DNA from: Emiliania huxleyi CCMP1516
Lineage: Eukaryota > Haptophyta > Isochrysidales > Noelaerhabdaceae
Length of the DNA stretch: 64,000 nt
Direction of reading: 5' to 3'
Assembly: GCF_000372725.1 (NCBI RefSeq)
Contig: NW_005201092.1
Span: 56,928-120,927 of the forward strand
Below, one piece after another: positions 9,646 to 20,184 of the stretch; within the stretch, counting starts at the first letter, position 1; each line of letters begins with the position of its first letter. The position numbers were made by a program, and so were the translations under genes. Under the pieces are notes generated by a model. That model saw only the letters and a program-made list of their open reading frames with translations, searched no databases and had not been told where the DNA came from.

Positions 9646-10186
9646 CGCTCGGGGCGCCCTCTATATTCCTCGACTCTACTCCTAGATCACTTCATGCCGG
9701 CCATAAAACGGTGTAACTCTCAGATAAAAAAGTGTAACTCATTGGAGCGCGCGCGACAGCTGCATCAGCGGCCCCTGATGCCTAGGAGCCGCTTTGAGAC
9801 TGTTGCCGCGGCGGAGGTCGCCGTTGAGAGCGCGGCCGTTTTTGTTTGAAATGGAGCTTCCCGTCGCGGTCGCCCCACGCTTTGCTGAGCTCGGCCTCGG
9901 CGGTCTCGTCGAGCTCGTTGCTCCAGAGGCTGCGGAGCACGGTGCACGTGCAGCCGCGGTCAGCGAGGACGAGGATGCGAATGGAGCGCGCGTAGCACCC
10001 CACCGCGCACGGCCCAGCCGTCCCCGACATGAGCACGTGCGCAGCGCCCATGCAGCGGACGGGCAACAGGCATCTCGACTCGTTCCTCTACTTATACATG
10101 ATTTTAATTAATGGCGCGAAACCGCATTCCGTTTAGCGTTTTCTCTTCTCCCTTATGTGAGTTGTGTGCATCGCCGACCTGTCATC
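9646..10186. other. Mostly non-coding flank between transposon and CS/TPR gene
   Basis: Apart from the weak minus-strand ORF 9782-10066 nothing is recognised. CAGATAAAAAAGTGTAACTC and TAAAACGGTGTAACTC (9705-9740) are two related copies of a GTGTAACTC word. Confidence 0.4.
9782..10066 (-). CDS. Hypothetical short protein
   Basis: The 94 aa frame has a plausible core RILVLADRGCTCTVLRSLW followed by an acidic stretch ELDETAEAELSKAWGDRDG and a basic tail. It is short and lacks a recognisable family. The opposite strand also has an open frame over the same bases. It could be one exon of a larger gene or a chance ORF. Confidence 0.25.
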   Translation of the reverse strand: MPVRCMGAAHVLMSGTAGPCAVGCYARSIRILVLADRGCTCTVLRSLWSNELDETAEAELSKAWGDRDGKLHFKQKRPRSQRRPPPRQQSQSGS

Positions 10187-11326
10187 TCACACCATGATAC
10201 CACCACGCGAATCGGCCGGAAGCGAATCGAGTAGCCTGCTCGCTGCGCCATTGCTCGGCTGCACCTTCAGCAGGGCACGCAGGTCGGCACGCGCTCTGCT
10301 GGCGTCCCCGTCGCCGTCGCGGCTCGCGTGTGCGCTCGCGCGGCGGTAGAGCGCCTTTGCGTGCGTGGGCACGGCCTCCAGGACGGCGGTGGCGGTCTCG
10401 ATGGCGGCGTCCCAGTCGCCGAGTTTGAGGGCGGCCTGGGCGGCGTTGGCGCGCAGGTCGGTGAGCAGCGCGTCGGTCGTGCCCACCATGTGCGCCGAGC
10501 AGAGCACCCGCGCATGCTCGAGCGCGCAGAGCGCGCCCTCGCCCTCGAGATACCTCTCGAGTGCCGCGCGCGGCTGGCCATCGGACAGCAGTCGGTTCCC
10601 CTGGGCCTTGAGCTCGGCGGCCTGGGCGAGGCGCGCGTTGAGCGTCGCCTGCAGCGACGAGCGCTTCCGGCCGAGCTCCTCATCCAGCTCGACCTCCTCG
10701 GTGTCCTTGACATAGTCGGTGCACTGCAGCGCCGCGGTGCCGCCCCCCGCCCGGAGGGTCACGCCGATGCTGTCCTCGCTCTTGCCCTCGTTTTCGACCG
10801 CCGCGAGCGCGCCCGCCTCGTCGAAGCGGTCCCATGCACGGTACGCGTCGCGGAGGACGCTGGAGCCGCCCGCGCTGCGGTCGAGGGCGGGGAGGCGTCG
10901 CGGCTGCGGTGGTGGTGCGGTGGCAGACGAGGCCGGCCTTGAGGGCGCGGACGCGCCGGTCGCGGCTGGCGCTGTGCCAGGCGTGGTGGTCGCCGTCGTC
11001 TGGCGGATCGGGATCCGCCACTCGCACTGCTGCGCCTTGCGCAGCGTGAGGTGCAGAGATCCGTCCACGAGTTCCCACTCGCTCTCTTCCGGTGCAATTG
11101 TGCCGCCGAGCGGCCCATCGAGGAGGATGCGGCCGTGGCAACGCACGCACAGCGTCGTGGGCAGCATGCGCACGAGCAGGTCGCGCCCGCGCACGCCCGC
11201 TCCGACGCTGAAGAAGAAGCTGGCCGTGTCTGTTTCCTGCGCCCACTCGAAGTCGTCGAGCCCGGGAACGTCGAAGGGCTGGCGTGCCTGGTGCACCGTA
11301 ATGGCGTCGAGGTTGTGGTGTGACAT
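10187..11326 (-). CDS. CS (p23/NudC-like) domain plus TPR protein, putative HSP90-type co-chaperone
   Basis: Single exon, 379 aa. Residues ~25-105 form a CS domain: FEWAQETDTASFFFSV, then LLVRMLPTTLCVRC, and ESEWELVDGSLHLTLRKAQ, the NudC-type strand pattern. A Pro/Ala/Thr linker follows. Residues ~230-365 are TPR-like helices, with AELKAQGNRLLSDGQ, RANAAQAALKLGDWDAAIETATAVL and HAKALYRRASAH, the canonical A/B helix spacing. Proteins combining CS and TPR modules usually bind HSP90 or HSP70, and some (DNAAF4 type) assemble axonemal dyneins; which one applies here cannot be told. The upstream flank has (TA)n and (CA)n runs at 11326-11355. Confidence 0.85.
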   Translation of the reverse strand: MSHHNLDAITVHQARQPFDVPGLDDFEWAQETDTASFFFSVGAGVRGRDLLVRMLPTTLCVRCHGRILLDGPLGGTIAPEESEWELVDGSLHLTLRKAQQCEWRIPIRQTTATTTPGTAPAATGASAPSRPASSATAPPPQPRRLPALDRSAGGSSVLRDAYRAWDRFDEAGALAAVENEGKSEDSIGVTLRAGGGTAALQCTDYVKDTEEVELDEELGRKRSSLQATLNARLAQAAELKAQGNRLLSDGQPRAALERYLEGEGALCALEHARVLCSAHMVGTTDALLTDLRANAAQAALKLGDWDAAIETATAVLEAVPTHAKALYRRASAHASRDGDGDASRARADLRALLKVQPSNGAASRLLDSLPADSRGGIMV

Positions 11327-11559
11327 ATATATATATCACATAAACACACACACACCTGGGTTCCAACTTTTTCCGGGGTATGGTATCGGGCGAAAGGGTC
11401 GCTGCTCAGGCCGGGGGAGGGGGAGACCCCCTGTTCCTCGCGGAACGGGAGTAGGCCCCTCCTTGCCCGGTCAGGAAGCAGGGCGGTGGTCGTGCCATCG
11501 TCGCTTCGAACTCGAAACCACCGACACACGCCGCATTCGTCGCCGGCGCGCGACAGGCT

Positions 11560-11635
11560 CCCGTCGGCCGGACTGCCCTCGACGAGTGGGTGTCGCCAAC
11601 CAAAGCGACACGCACTCGAGGGTAGTGCCGACGGG
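11560..11635. repeat. Imperfect 76 bp hairpin (foldback)
   Basis: CCCGTCGGC ... TGTCGC at 11560-11596 pairs with GCGACA ... GCCGACGGG at 11605-11635 with two small bulges, around an AACCAAA loop. Confidence 0.7.
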
Positions 11636-11834
11636 ACGCGGCTCGAGGGCGACTCTCGCGAAGGCACGGCTGGCAACCGTGGCGTGGGGCTCGCGTTCGA
11701 CAAGACCGGGATCGCTCTACCGGCAAACCTCTCGCTGACATGCGCGCCCCGCCGAGCTGACGGCGGGCGCGCTGAGGTCGCACGCCAAGCCCAGTTATAT
11801 GCCAATGGCATGCGATCAAGAATCGGCTCGGTGT

Positions 11835-11930
11835 ATCGCGCGCCTTGCGGGGGGGGCGCGGAAAAGAGGAACCTCTTAGCGCCATCGCCACGGTGCTGCA
11901 TGCAGCGCCGGGCGACGACGGCTTACCGCC
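11835..11930 (+). repeat. Second copy of the DAHP synthase intron repeat
   Basis: It shares the order G-run, GAGGAACCTCTT, CAGCGCCGGGCGACGACGG and CTTACCGCC with 5757-5890. Confidence 0.6.
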
Positions 11931-12583
11931 TCCCGGTCCCCCCGGCTCACGCGCCTCGACTCGCATACGCTCACCCATAGAATTGTCACCACCAGTGAGT
12001 GCGAGATAGGGCTAGCGGCTGGCGGCTAGCCTCTGTGGAGAGTGACCAGAGACACCTCACACGACCCCACACACGGTCTAGTCCGGCCTCGCGGTCGGCG
12101 GAGATTGCTAGAGGACGAGCAAGCCTGCTCTAGCCTCACGCGTAGGTTCGCCCCTGTCGTCGTCTGTTGTGTTGTTGTGCCCTTGTTTGTTCTCTTGGCA
12201 CCTTGGAGTGCTGGGGGGGGCGACAGGGAGGATGTGGCCTTGAGTTATGTGTACGCCAACTCAGGGTGTGTGGCAGCCAGTTTCTTGGAAAGAGAGAGTT
12301 TTGTTGCAAAATTCAATAAAAACATCTCTTTCCCGCCTGGGCGGGGCGGTGGGCGGGCGCGCGGTGCGGCATGGCGTATTTCTCGGAAAGGGGGTACAGA
12401 TTGTGGGGGGTGCAACGTGGAAGGGGTGCAGCTGCTCGAGCGGTCAGGCCAGCTGCCGCCAACGCCATCCACCCCGCCGGGCGGCCGACCGCGCACCGCG
12501 CAGCAGCACCCGTTGGTGCGCACCAGCCTGACGCCCCGCTCCCCGCTCGCAGGTGGGTGGTGCGAGTCACCTCTGGCGCAGCG

Positions 12584-13648
12584 ATGCTGTCGCGCTTTCT
12601 CGTCATCCTGGTGGCTTCGCTCGTCCACGGCAGGACCTGCGACCAAAACCTCTGCGGTGGAGATTGGTGGTCCTCCTTCGACAGCGCAGGCTGGAGCACG
12701 TGCAACGATGGGTGCGGCATGGCGGGCTTGCACCTCAACAGCGTCGGTGGCTGCAAGTCGCTCTTCTGCCTTGAGGAGGCAAAATGCTGCCGCATCGCAG
12801 ACGAGCACACCTGCAATAAGGTCGACATCCTGCTGTCGTTTGACACTCGAGGCTGGGCTGGCTGCCCGTCCAACCAGTACATGTGCCACATTCGTAGATG
12901 CATAATAAACAATCGCACGCTCGAGCCCCAGGCCACCACTGACATAAAATGTCGCTCTGCACCCACCAGACAGACACACGGCACATAAGATGTCCGGCTG
13001 CAGCTCCAAGCCACAGTGTGTGCCGCCCCAAGGGGTTTGGATGGAGTTCTCCATAACCTCGTTAGGTCCGGCCTCTGGCGGAACTCGCGACAAGGCGATT
13101 CGGATCCCATCTCGTTGATTGAGACCATCGATTGCTGCGGCGCAAAGGACGGCTCCGGTTCGATGAGCAACTGCATCAACGTCGAGCTACCCCACTCGCG
13201 GGGTGCGCCGTATCGAAGCTGCCCGAGCGACTACCCGATTGCCTACTATGATACACAAGTTGCAAATGTGTTCACAGCGTGCTGCAAGGAGTCCAGCTGG
13301 TCCGGTGGCAGTTGTGCCAGAGGCAGCGGTAGGGAGTACAGAGATTACGTGTGGTGCGACAGTGCCTTGAAGTCAAGCGGCCCTGGATGCCGGAATCACG
13401 ACGAGAATTGGGCAATCTGCCCAGGCGACAAGGTGCTGACTGGCATCTACCGTGGCGGCGGAGGGGTGCTTAACGAGCACTGCCTTGACTTGCGTGTATA
13501 GGTCAACACATTCAGCAGCTCGACCGGCTCCGCCAACGGACTCGACCTCTCCGGTGTCGAGTCTGTCCACCTGCAGCTCTACTACATCGGCAAAGACTGT
13601 GGCGCTCTCGGCTCGACGCCCACGTGCTACTTCCCGATGCGTGGCTAG
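12584..13648 (+). CDS. Cysteine-rich secreted protein (multi-exon, unknown function)
   Basis: ATG 12584 starts MLSRFLVILVASLVHG, a good signal peptide. The mature part has many Cys: FDSAGWSTCNDGCG, CKSLFCLEEAKCC, FDTRGWAGCPSNQYMC. A second block (13070-13501) has IETIDCCGAKDGSGS, RSCPSDYPIAYYDTQ, FTACCKE, WCDSALKSSGPGC and NWAICPGDKVLTG. The two blocks are joined by introns I cannot place exactly (candidate acceptors at 12988 and 13064). At 13499-13501 a TAG interrupts the frame, but the same frame goes on with VNTFSSSTGSANGLDLSGVES to a TAG at 13646-13648. Either a 36 bp intron (GT 13466 to AG 13501) is removed, or the gene is damaged. No family recognised; extracellular location inferred. 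Confidence 0.55.
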
Positions 13649-13739
13649 TCCTAGTGCATCGCCTCAGGAGATACGCCGACAGTATGGGGGTTCTTGCCGT
13701 GCTAGCCTACGGACGCCGAGGGAGCTCCCCGAGTCTGCT

Positions 13740-14175
13740 GTGCAGGCCTGCCATGCACGGCGGGCCACAGAGCGTCCTCTGCGGGCCGGGGGACTGATGT
13801 ACATCCTACATCGCGCAAACGTCGCGAGCCGACGTTGCCTGAGCCTGCGTCGGGGATCTTAGCGCGGGCGCGGGCCGTGCTGCTACTGGTCTGGGGGCGA
13901 GGGGCGCTGCTCCGGACCGTCTGTTTTGCAGCGCCCGCCATGCACGGCGGGCCACAGAGCGCCGGAAACTGTCGTGGTGCTGCGGGGATAGAGGGAGCTG
14001 TGCGTCTGCCGCGACCCTGCTGACGGCTCGCCAGTGCTTTGCACGGCGCTCCAGGTCGGGTTTGCGGGGGGCTGTCGTTCAAGTGCTGCGGGGATACTGA
14101 CGTAGAGGGTGGGGAAAGCCCAGAGCTGTCCTGACGGCCCGCTATTGCTTTGCACAGCGGGCCACAGAGCGTCCG
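13740..14175 (+). repeat. Spaced repeats of a GGCGGGCCACAGAGCG segment
   Basis: GCACGGCGGGCCACAGAGCG occurs near 13755 and 13943, with a relative (GCACAGCGGGCCACAGAGCG) near 14152 and a partial one near 14040. The spacing is about 100-190 bp, giving a degenerate tandem array of ~100-190 bp units. Confidence 0.7.
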
Positions 14176-15938
14176 ATGGTGATGTACACTTTTTTTAGGA
14201 ATCCTCTGTACGAAGTAATGATCAGTATCCTGGTGGTGTGGCATCACTACGCTTCAATACTTCGATGGCTACGTTTACGGCGGAGTGCGACGACGTGAAG
14301 ATAGAGAACGGAGTCTGCTGCTTCTGCTGGCATTCTTCCAGGTGAGAGACATGCGACGGTGTATCATTCACTTTATGCCACCGTTGCATATCCAAGACAG
14401 CGCCTCCCAAAGCGAGTCGGTGAGGGCAAAGATGTCGAGTGCCTCCCAGCCTGTCTCGGCAAGGAGCGACCGTGACGCCGTCGGTTCTCGCCTATACCGG
14501 CTAGTGTGGAGCTCTCAGTGTGGTTGCGTGTTCTACTAGTGATGCTGCACTAGGCGGCCCGTTTTTAGCAAAAAGCAGATATCACATCGCGTGTGGTCAT
14601 CGAAAAACCGTATGTTCGCCCGTCTGGGACCTCTTCGTACGGCTCCAAAAACCGCTCCTTAACGACGACTACGCGGCCCGGCGGTCGCTCTGCGCCTTCT
14701 CAGCGGTGGAGGGGATGTGGGCGGTACGTGCAGACCGCGTGGTGCTGCGATGGCTTGACGAGTGCGACTCCCAGCGTCGACTTTTCGACCCCACGGAGCC
14801 TCTGCTGCTCCGGGGGGGGGGGGGGGTCTGCAGACCACCCGGCCGAACTTCAGAGTCGCGGTGCTCCTCAAATACCGCTCAAACGCCCACGATGTTGTGC
14901 AGGGGACATATGCTGATGATCATGGCCCGATTGGTTTGCTCAGAAAGCTTCTGGGCGGTCGTTAAGGTTCGCTCCCCGCACAACGGCCCGGAAGTATCGA
15001 CGGCAAGCGTAAGGATGACACTTTTGGCTAATCCACTGGACCGACAAATCCACTGGACCAACAAATCTCAATCCACCCAGCTGACATCGCCTCAATCCAC
15101 CCAGCTGAACTCTCAATCCACCGGCATTATAATCCACCCACATAAAAATCCACCCACATGACGATTTGGGCCGATCCACCGAACCGACGTTCTCAATCCA
15201 CTGAACCAAAATTTCGGCAAGCGAGCGCTAGTGAACGCCCAGGGAACCGATATGCCCAGGGAACCTTTCTCAATCTCCAAACGATCATCTCCAAACCCAG
15301 ATTCCATCCTAGAGACGCCGTCGGTTTTCCTACCAGGGGCTCTACGAGCAGCGTGGCGCACAACTTTACCCTCCCGTGTATATGGGCGTGAGTGGCACCG
15401 TTTCGTTTGGTGATTGGTTGTTGGCCGAAGCCGAATGCTTTATTGCTCCACGGCCGGAGCCGGTAGTGCTAGTGGGTGGAGCTGGAGGGGAGTGTGGCTT
15501 CCTCAATTAATGTCATCAAAATCAGGTGTGTGTAGTCTGTTCTGCCGTATACCCCAACGACTCCTACTGTATCGGTCACAGATAAAAGACAGCTAGAGAA
15601 AACATGCGATGCATACAGATCTCGATTTACATCACGGAGCGCGGAGCATGTCCTTGCAAAAAAACGGTACAAAATGGGTCGGCGCGGAGGCGGGCGCGGG
15701 GGCGGAGAGAGCGGCAGGTCGCTCCAGTAGTAGGTGAGGGAGCCTGCGACGCTGCCGGCGCTACCCGCGTTCGACCAGTCGAGTCATAACAAAGATTCGG
15801 CGCAAGAGGCTGCAGCGTTCAGTTGTCCGTCACCGAGATGTCCAGCATTGTCCAGCACCTCGTTGTCAGATCATGTCACCGTGTTGGCCAGCACGGCGTT
15901 GTCAGCTCGAAGCTCTCGCTCACCCTCCCGCCACCCGC
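14176..15938. other. Intergenic; nothing recognised except a cluster of ATCCAC words
   Basis: Open frames here lack recognisable domains. A G14 tract lies at 14812-14825. Nine ATCCAC words sit within 15030-15207. The 3' end of the kinase gene begins at 15939. Confidence 0.45.
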
Positions 15939-18643
15939 CTAACTCGCACATCGAACGCGACGTCTGAGCCGAGGCGCTTCGCCCGCCCCCGTCTCGCGGG
16001 CGCCCTCTCTCATCGCCTCCTCCTCCGGTGCCGCCGCGGGGCCGGTGAAGACCGCGTTCGCTGCCGCAGAGCCGAGGGCGTTGACGGACGCCGCCAGGCG
16101 CAGCGCGTCCGCCGCGACGTCCGCCATCAGAGGCCTGACGCGCGAAGCAGCGGCGTGCGAGGGGGCTGAGAGAGGGAAAAGGCACACACGGGCTCGGAGA
16201 GAGGGCCGCGGCGCGATGGAGGCTTGAGAGCTCGCCTGCTCGCGGGCTGCAGCTGCAAGCAGCTCCGGATGAGGTCCGCGAATGCCGCGCGGTCCGGGAG
16301 AAGGCTGGTGGCGGGGCGGAGGTCATGGAGGCTGCTGCCCGCCTCGTACTCGTCCACGTCGCGAGGGTGCCTGGCAGGGAAGATGAGGGGAGGGCGCTCT
16401 CTGACGGCAGCAGAAGCCGGGGGGCGTCCGATCTCAGCAGTGCCTCTCGGCTATGCGCGTCGCCTCTGGTGCATGAGGGACCAGAGCAGCATCCCGTACG
16501 AGTAGACGTCGCACTGCTCGTTGTAGGCGGACCGCTGGACCAGCGAGGAGGAGGAGCGCACCTCGGGCGCCTGCTCACGGCCGTCTATGTGAAGAGGCGC
16601 TCGGCTGGGGTGGGAGGGGGGCGAGGGTGCGGTGGCCATGAAGTATCGGGTTCCGATGCCGGCCGTGTGGCCTGGCGAGGGAGGCGAGGCCGAGGAGGCG
16701 GTGGCGGTGGAGGCGGAGGAGGAGGGCGAGGCCCGCGAAGAGGTCTTGTCGATGAGCGCCGCGATGCCAAAGTCGGCCACCTTGGCGTGCGCCGACCCAT
16801 CGAGGAGCACGTTGGAGGGCTTGATGTCGCGGTGCATCACGTTGTTGCGGTGGAGGAAGGCGATGCCGGCCGCAACCTCGCTGGCGATGCGGCCGGCGAG
16901 GCAGGCGGGGAGAGGCTGCGGCTGCTCGAGCAGGGCGGCGAGGGTGGACGGCAGGAGCTCGAGGAGCAGCGCGCTCGAGCCGTCGGGCAGCAGAGTGTGG
17001 CCGTAGAGGGCGCAGACCGACGGGTGGCGGAGCCGCGAGAGGAAGCTCGCCTCTTTGCGCAGCTCGTGGTTCGCGCGCAAGTGTCGCGGCACCTTGACCG
17101 CCACCGGCACGCCGAGCCACCGGCCAGAGTAGACTGCCGCCTGGCCTCCCTGGCCAATCAGCCGGACGATGGTCACCTGCGGGCAGGGTCATCTGCTCAG
17201 ATCCAGCCGAGATCCAGCGGCGATATCCAGCGGCAGGGCGGGTGCGGACACCTCGCTGGCCGATATCTCGGCGTGCCCCCCGGCGTCGCCCTCTGGCGCA
17301 GTAGCGAAGAGAGCTGCGATTAGATGCGCCCTGCGCGCGCCCGACTCGAGCGCGTGTCCAATCGTCTCGCCGAGCAGCAGAGCCCCCACCAGGCACGCGG
17401 GCTCTGCAGGGCGGCCGAGCTCGGAAAAGGTTGGTTGGGCAGCGACTCCCGCGCCGAAGACAACAAGGTCGAGGAGGCGGTGGGAGTAGTGGAAGCCAGC
17501 GTAACGTAGGTAGATGGGGAACACGCACCACGTCACGGCCATAGCAGGAACAAACGCAGCCGAGCTCAGCTCGGGGGGGTGGACATGCCGCCATGGAATG
17601 TAGCACATCCACCCAAAGGTAACCATGCCGACACACGCACGCCCAAAGAGCAGCCGGGCGCGAAGCTGGTCGGCGTGCCGGTGCATCAAGACTCGGGCGC
17701 CGAGGATGATGCTCAAGCAAGCGACGAGGACGGCGTTCTCTGCGAGAGAGGCGGGGTAGGCCACCGCCAACAACCAAGCGCTCGCACCGAAGAAGAGCAC
17801 CAGCGGCACGTACGTCGCGACAAACCTGTCGCTTATGTACTGCGCCTCGAGGTCCGCGTCCGCAAACTCGAGCGTCCAAGGGTGCAGCGCGGCGGACGGT
17901 GGTGCGGCGGGCGACGGTGGGAACGTGGCACTGGCGACGGTGGCGGCGGCTGGCGGGGCGTTGATGTGCTTCAGATGGGCGAGGCGCAGGCGACGCTCGA
18001 TCAGATAGCCCACCGCCTCGCCAAGCAGCAGAGCCCCCACCAGACACGCGGGCTCCGCAGGGCGGCCGAGTACGGAGAACGTTGGGAGCGCAGCAAATGC
18101 CACGCAACAGACGGCGGAGTAGAGGAGGCGGTGGGAGGTGTAGACGGCGATGTGGCGTAGGTAGATGGGGGCCAAGAACCACATCACGGCCAGAACGAAG
18201 ACAACCGCAGCCGAGCTCAACGCAGGGGGATGAGCATGCAGCCAGTTGATCAAGCACATTGTAGTGCCTGTCACCACACAGACACACACACGCCCAAAGA
18301 GCAGCCGGGCGCGAAGCTGATCAACGTCGCGGTGTGTCCAGACGCGGGCGCAAAGGACGATGCTCACGCCAGAGGCGATGATAGCGTTTAGCTCGAGAGA
18401 GGCGGGGTAGGCCACCACCGTCAGCACGAGGGCAACCGTCGCTGCGCCGCAGAAGAGCACCAGCGGCACGTACGTCGCGACAAATCTGTCGCTCACGTAC
18501 TGCGCCTCGAGATCCACGTCCACAAACTCCAAGGCCCAAGGGTGCAACGCGGCGGGCGGTGGCGTGGCGGCAACGGCCGGCACATGCAAGAGACGCTGGT
18601 GCAGAGACGCCATTGTCGACAGAGTCGGCGTCGCTCTCGGCAA
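15939..18643 (-). CDS. Membrane receptor-like protein kinase with duplicated multi-pass N-terminal module
   Basis: Model (minus): 18643-17252, 17176-16637, 16570-16464, 16370-16236, 16134-15939; 2370 bp, 789 aa, phases all agree. Exon 1 encodes two homologous ~200-residue membrane modules. Each starts HPW(A/T)LEF.D.DLEAQY(V/I)SDRFVATYVPLVLF and contains DQLRARLLFGR and GRPAEPACLVGALLLGE, giving about 6 hydrophobic helices per copy. The kinase domain follows: GQGGQAAVY (Gly loop), VAVKV (Lys), HRDIKPSNVLL (catalytic loop), DFG, then GTRYFM|APEV formed only after splicing a GC-AG intron, and DVYSYGMLLWSL. It resembles tyrosine-kinase-like (TKL) families. The last exon is Ala-rich. Start 18643 or 18613 (MASLHQ). 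Ligand and substrate unknown. Confidence 0.9.
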
Positions 18644-18764
18644 TCACGCTCTTCACCCGCCTCCAGTGTGGGCGGCAGATAAGCCTCCTGAGCGAGGCTC
18701 GGGCCGGCGGCGAGCTCGGAGCTCTCTGAGGGCGTCTTCACAGCCTGCTATTGATGGAGCCGGA

Positions 18765-19240
18765 GAAAAAGAATTTTACAAGAAATCCCTCGCACAGCAA
18801 AAGAATTTTACGGCAAAACTCCCTCGCACAACACTGCGCAGGGGACTGGCGCGAACTGGCACTAACACAGGTACACCACTGGAGCCGCCTAAGCGACTCC
18901 CGCGAGGACGGCGAGGCACTTAGCTCCGTGCACTCGACCGCCCTCGCCGCTGGCAAGCTCATTCACAATCTGCTCTGCGATGGCCGTGTGAAGAACGACT
19001 GAGATGCGCTGCTTCTGCAGCCCCAGCCAGCTCTTGGTGGTCCAAGTCACCTCATCGAGGTACTGGGCCCGCGTCAGCTTGTTCTGCAGCACGTTCGCCG
19101 CCCCCCAGAGGATCTCGCCGACCCCCTTCCCAAACCCACCGAACGACTCGAACAGCAGCAGCCGCACGTCGACGTCCTTGTCCTCCCTGGCGTAGCGATA
19201 CTCGCCGCCATAGGACGGTATGCGGCGATCGCCGCCCACT
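18765..19240 (-). mobile_element. LINE-like repeat copy A with ORF fragment
   Basis: The minus-strand frame 19398-18889 ends with VRLLLFESFGGFGKG, QNKLTRAQYLDEVTWTTKS, QKQRISVVLHTAIAEQ, NELASG and LAGVA*. This is the most diverged member of a family also at 40.0, 51.0 and 58.6 kb. Its 3' flank (to ~18765) ends in CGTAAAATTCTTTT-like tails. The N-terminal part is Gly/Glu/Lys low complexity. Confidence 0.65.
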
Positions 19241-19472
19241 ACCCTGCCCCCCCTAGTATGCCATCGACCAGTCCCCTGCCCCCTCTCGCCCTTGCTCTTC
19301 CTCTCTCCCTCCATTCCCTCGCCCCCATACCCCTCACACTCCCCTCCATCCCCCTCCCCCTCCCCCTCGCCTCCCCCTCCCTCCGCGGTAGGGCCCATGC
19401 CCCTCGACCATGTTCCCTCGTGAGTTCGTCGGGTACTTTTCGCGTATAAAAATCGGCTGCGCTGAGCTCCCT

Positions 19473-19815
19473 GGCCCTGGATGTGAGGTTACCGACTGCA
19501 CTCCAAGTGCTCCAAGTGCGGGCGTTCTGCTGCTAGGGGAAACCTGGAGCGCGGAGCTAACCCTCGGAGACCCGTGTTTAGACCCGTGTTTAATTATTTT
19601 ACGGCCCTTTCCCTGCGAACGCGCACCCCCGGGGCTAGGGCTCTCTTGGGCTGCTATGCCCCGAGAGCCATAACACCATAACAATAACTGTGTCCGGGGA
19701 CCAGCTCTCTTGCCCGTAACCCGATACCGATCATCCGGCCCGCTGGGTGCGCTTCTCAGCTCCCCGGCCCTGGATGTGAGGTTAATAACTGCACTCCAAG
19801 TGCTCCAAGTGCGGG
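19473..19815 (+). repeat. Dispersed repeat with ~60 bp direct repeats at its ends
   Basis: CCCTGGCCCTGGATGTGAGG to CTCCAAGTGCTCCAAGTG (19473-19530) recurs at 19758-19815. The DNA between (AGGGGAAACC..., GCGCACCCCCGGGGCTAGGG) is repeated at 27790-27995. Confidence 0.75.
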
Positions 19816-20013
19816 CCTTCCATCTGGTGCTACCAACGGCCTGGCGGCCTCGAATCCGGCCTCGCAGCTCGACGCGAGCGCCAAGGTGGACCTGTCTCCG
19901 GCCTCTCGAGCCCCTCTCGGAGCCGTGAGAGGGTGCAGGCCGAAACCACAGCCGCTAACGTCCGTGTGGCCGAACGGGACCAAACTTTCGCCGCCGGGTC
20001 CCGGGCCACGGGT

Positions 20014-20184
20014 AATGGCACCGATCCCGCAGTTTCCCCGGATTTTACTCGACACTCTTGTGCCCCGAACTTTCCTCTCCCCGTCCCGAGCACGACCAGA
20101 GCTGCTCCGGCCTGGTTTGGAGCGAGGTACGGGTGGCGGCGGGTTCGAGTAATATCCGGGGAAACTGCGGGATCGGCGCCATTC
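20014..20184. mobile_element. MITE-like element, ~170 bp, with ~39 bp terminal inverted repeats
   Basis: 20014-20052 (core GATCCCGCAGTTTCCCCGG) is the near-perfect reverse complement of 20144-20182 (core CCGGGGAAACTGCGGGATC), with about three mismatches. The element is too short to encode a transposase. No clear target duplication was found. Confidence 0.75.

Larger units (their letters stand above)
11327..12583. other. Intergenic with hairpin and dispersed repeats
   Basis: It holds the TA/CA runs next to the CS/TPR start, a long hairpin (11560-11635), a copy of the repeat seen in DAHP synthase (11835-11930), and AGTTTTGTTGCAAAATTC at 12298-12315, which resembles a LINE-like 3' tail. The 5' exon or UTR of the downstream secreted protein may begin near 12042. 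Confidence 0.5.

Noticed and set aside
16575-18287. 570-codon minus-strand ORF overlapping the kinase gene
   Set aside because: Shadow in another frame; the frames chosen contain the kinase motifs and membrane repeats and give matching splice phases.
19258-19449. Plus-strand Pro/Leu/Ser-rich ORF
   Set aside because: It is antisense to the acidic/Gly-rich start of the LINE-like copy at 18.9-19.4 kb and consists of low-complexity codons.
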